Assembly: GCA_910575495.1 (NCBI GenBank)
Contig: CAJTFS010000005.1
Span: 62,001 to 126,000, forward strand
Length of the DNA: 64,000 bases
Source of the DNA: Bacteroidales bacterium
GTDB taxonomy: Bacteria; Bacteroidota; Bacteroidia; Bacteroidales; Rikenellaceae
Reading direction: 5' to 3'
In this document: piece by piece, positions 62,711 through 64,000 of the stretch
How the letters are laid out: each line of letters begins with the position of its first letter
Position numbering within the stretch: the first letter of the stretch is position 1
Notes under the pieces: generated by a model
What the model saw: only the letters and a program-made list of their open reading frames with translations
Told to the model about the DNA's origin: nothing
Database searches by the model: none
Translations under genes and position numbers: made by a program

Positions 62711-64000
62711 CTACCGCTCCTCTGTTATCTCCAGTTCGTAGGAGACCTTCTCCCACTCGTGCATCTGGTGGTCGTAGCGGGCCTTGAGTTCGTTGTAGGC
62801 CTTGTAGTCGTCCTCGTTGTATTGGGTCGCCGCGGCGAACTTCGCATCGTAGCCGGCGATCCGGCGTTCGATGTCGGCCAGTTCGGTTTCGACGGCCTCG
62901 ACAGCCTTGCGGAGCTTGCGCACCTGCTTTTCCTGCTCCTTCTTCTGCTCGTAGGAGAGCTTTCCGGTGGTCGCCGCGGGTTTCTCCACAGCATGCTTGG
63001 CCGCGGGGGCGTCGCGCCGCTCGATCTCCTGCAACGATTCGATCTTGCGTTTTTCGAGGAAATAGTAGATGCCGCCAAGGTACTCCTTCACGGCGCCGTC
63101 GCGGAATTCGTAGATCTTGTCGACCATGCCGTCGAGGAATTCGCGGTCGTGCGACACGACCACCACCGTGCCGTCGTACTTCATGATGGCGCTCTTGAGA
63201 ATATCCTTGGAGCGCATGTCCATGTGGTTGGTGGGCTCGTCGAGCACCAGCAGGTTGCGCGGTTCGAGCATCATGCGGGCCATCGCCAGCCGCGCCCGTT
63301 CGCCGCCCGAGAGCACCTTCACCTTCTTGTCGATCTCCTCGCCGCGAAAGAGGAACGCACCCAGGATGTCGCGCAGGCGCGTGCGGATGTCGCCCACGGC
63401 CACGCGGTCGAGCGTATCGTAGACCGTGAATTCGCCGTCCATCAGGTCGTCCTGGTTCTGCGCATAGTAGCCTATATTGACGTTGGCGCCCAGCCGGACC
63501 GACCCTTCGGTGGGGGTCAGCTGCCCGATGAGCATGCGCGCCAGCGTGGTCTTGCCTTCGCCGTTGCGCCCCACCAGTGCGATGCGGTCGCCCTTCCCGA
63601 TGGTGAAATTCGCGCCGCCGAACACATGCTTCGTCCCGAACGACATACCCGCATCCTTGATCTCGGCCACGATCTGGCCCGAACGCGGCGCAGGCGGGAA
63701 CTTGATGTTGAGCGCTGCCAGGTCTTCCTCCTCGATCTCAAGCCGGTCGAGCCGCTCCAGCTGCTTGATGCGCGACTGCACCTGGTTGGACTTGGTGGGC
63801 TTGTAGCGGAACTTCTCGATGAACTCCTCGGTCTTCTCGATCATGCGCTGCTGGTTCTCGTAGGCCGCCAGCTGCTGCGCCCGCCGCTCGGCCCGCAGCA
63901 CCACATATTTGGAGTAGGAGACCTTGTAGTCGGTCACCTTGCCCAGCGAGAGTTCGACGGTGCGGTTGGTCACGTTGTCCAGAAAAGCCCGGTCGTGCGA
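62711..64000 (-). CDS. ABC-F family ATPase, C-terminal part (5' end outside window)
   Basis: The frame is open to base 64000, so the N-terminal ATPase domain is cut off; about 429 residues are visible. The visible part starts with SHDRAFLDNVTN, the H-loop end of the first ATPase. A charged linker and P-site loop region with KQLERLDRLEIEEEDLAAL follow. The second ATPase has Walker A GRNGEGKTT, signature LSGGERARLAMARM, Walker B LLVLDEPTNHMD and SHDREFLDGMVD. A C-terminal coiled coil ends the protein. There are no transmembrane segments. ABC-F proteins act on ribosomes (EttA/Uup/YheS-type); this C-terminal coiled coil recalls Uup/YheS. Confidence 0.93.
   Translation of the reverse strand, partial: SHDRAFLDNVTNRTVELSLGKVTDYKVSYSKYVVLRAERRAQQLAAYENQQRMIEKTEEFIEKFRYKPTKSNQVQSRIKQLERLDRLEIEEEDLAALNIKFPPAPRSGQIVAEIKDAGMSFGTKHVFGGANFTIGKGDRIALVGRNGEGKTTLARMLIGQLTPTEGSVRLGANVNIGYYAQNQDDLMDGEFTVYDTLDRVAVGDIRTRLRDILGAFLFRGEEIDKKVKVLSGGERARLAMARMMLEPRNLLVLDEPTNHMDMRSKDILKSAIMKYDGTVVVVSHDREFLDGMVDKIYEFRDGAVKEYLGGIYYFLEKRKIESLQEIERRDAPAAKHAVEKPAATTGKLSYEQKKEQEKQVRKLRKAVEAVETELADIERRIAGYDAKFAAATQYNEDDYKAYNELKARYDHQMHEWEKVSYELEITEER

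Overview
The window is a dense, G+C-rich stretch of chromosome from a member of the Bacteroidota, most likely a Rikenellaceae/Alistipes-like gut anaerobe (inference). The main clues are a SusC/SusD pair, a fused MurF-alanine racemase, a flavodiiron protein, two M3 peptidase lipoproteins, and many starts preceded by the Bacteroidota -7 box TAnnTTTG rather than by strong Shine-Dalgarno sites. Most of the window is housekeeping. The accessory content is one unusual membrane complex plus several families of short dispersed repeats.

Layout. 1-3772: 3' part of susC, then susD and a strong terminator. 4093-6606: flavodiiron protein and UDP-glucose dehydrogenase. 6932-11703 (minus): YhcH-like protein, EEP hydrolase, rhomboid, mutL and a small membrane protein. 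12324-14913 (minus): dnaJ, grpE and a tetrapyrrole-methylase-type methyltransferase. 15272-22496 (minus): murF-alr, mutS2, an MCE protein and an amidase, with a divergent lptD-like gene at 22743-25586. 25798-27340: tRNA-Gln and a nucleoside-symporter-like MFS gene. 27433-31781: two tandem M3 peptidases. 31889-32623: rsmE.

32727-41228 is one tightly packed plus-strand run. It holds six genes resembling the membrane and soluble arms of a group 4 (Hyf/Hyc-type) hydrogenase, followed 9 bases later by a pair of short ChrA transporters. The large subunit lacks all four [NiFe]-ligating cysteines. The small subunit lacks the cysteines of the proximal (N2-like) cluster. The fused ferredoxin domain keeps exactly enough cysteines for one [4Fe-4S] cluster. 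No maturation genes are present. This is an energy-converting-hydrogenase-related (Ehr-type) complex, not a hydrogenase, and is the strongest candidate here for an under-described system.

41225-64000: small membrane protein, rRNA methyltransferase, U32 protein, serS, ferredoxin, PepSY-like protein, GNAT, ROK regulator, TPR protein, tadA, aspS, fabD, queG, acyl-CoA ligase, YgjP-like peptidase, DUF4153 protein, rlmB, a small GIY-YIG nuclease and the C-terminal part of an ABC-F ATPase.

Between the genes there are: (i) REP-like ~26-36 bp repeats (GTCATTCTGAG...AAGAATC), densest on both sides of the GIY-YIG gene; (ii) ~74 bp tandem repeats that each end in a TATCTTTG promoter box or a decayed one; (iii) two copies of a bulged hairpin with covarying stems; (iv) two orphan fragments encoding the C-terminal end of FISUMP-type proteins, which resemble variable regions of diversity-generating retroelement targets.
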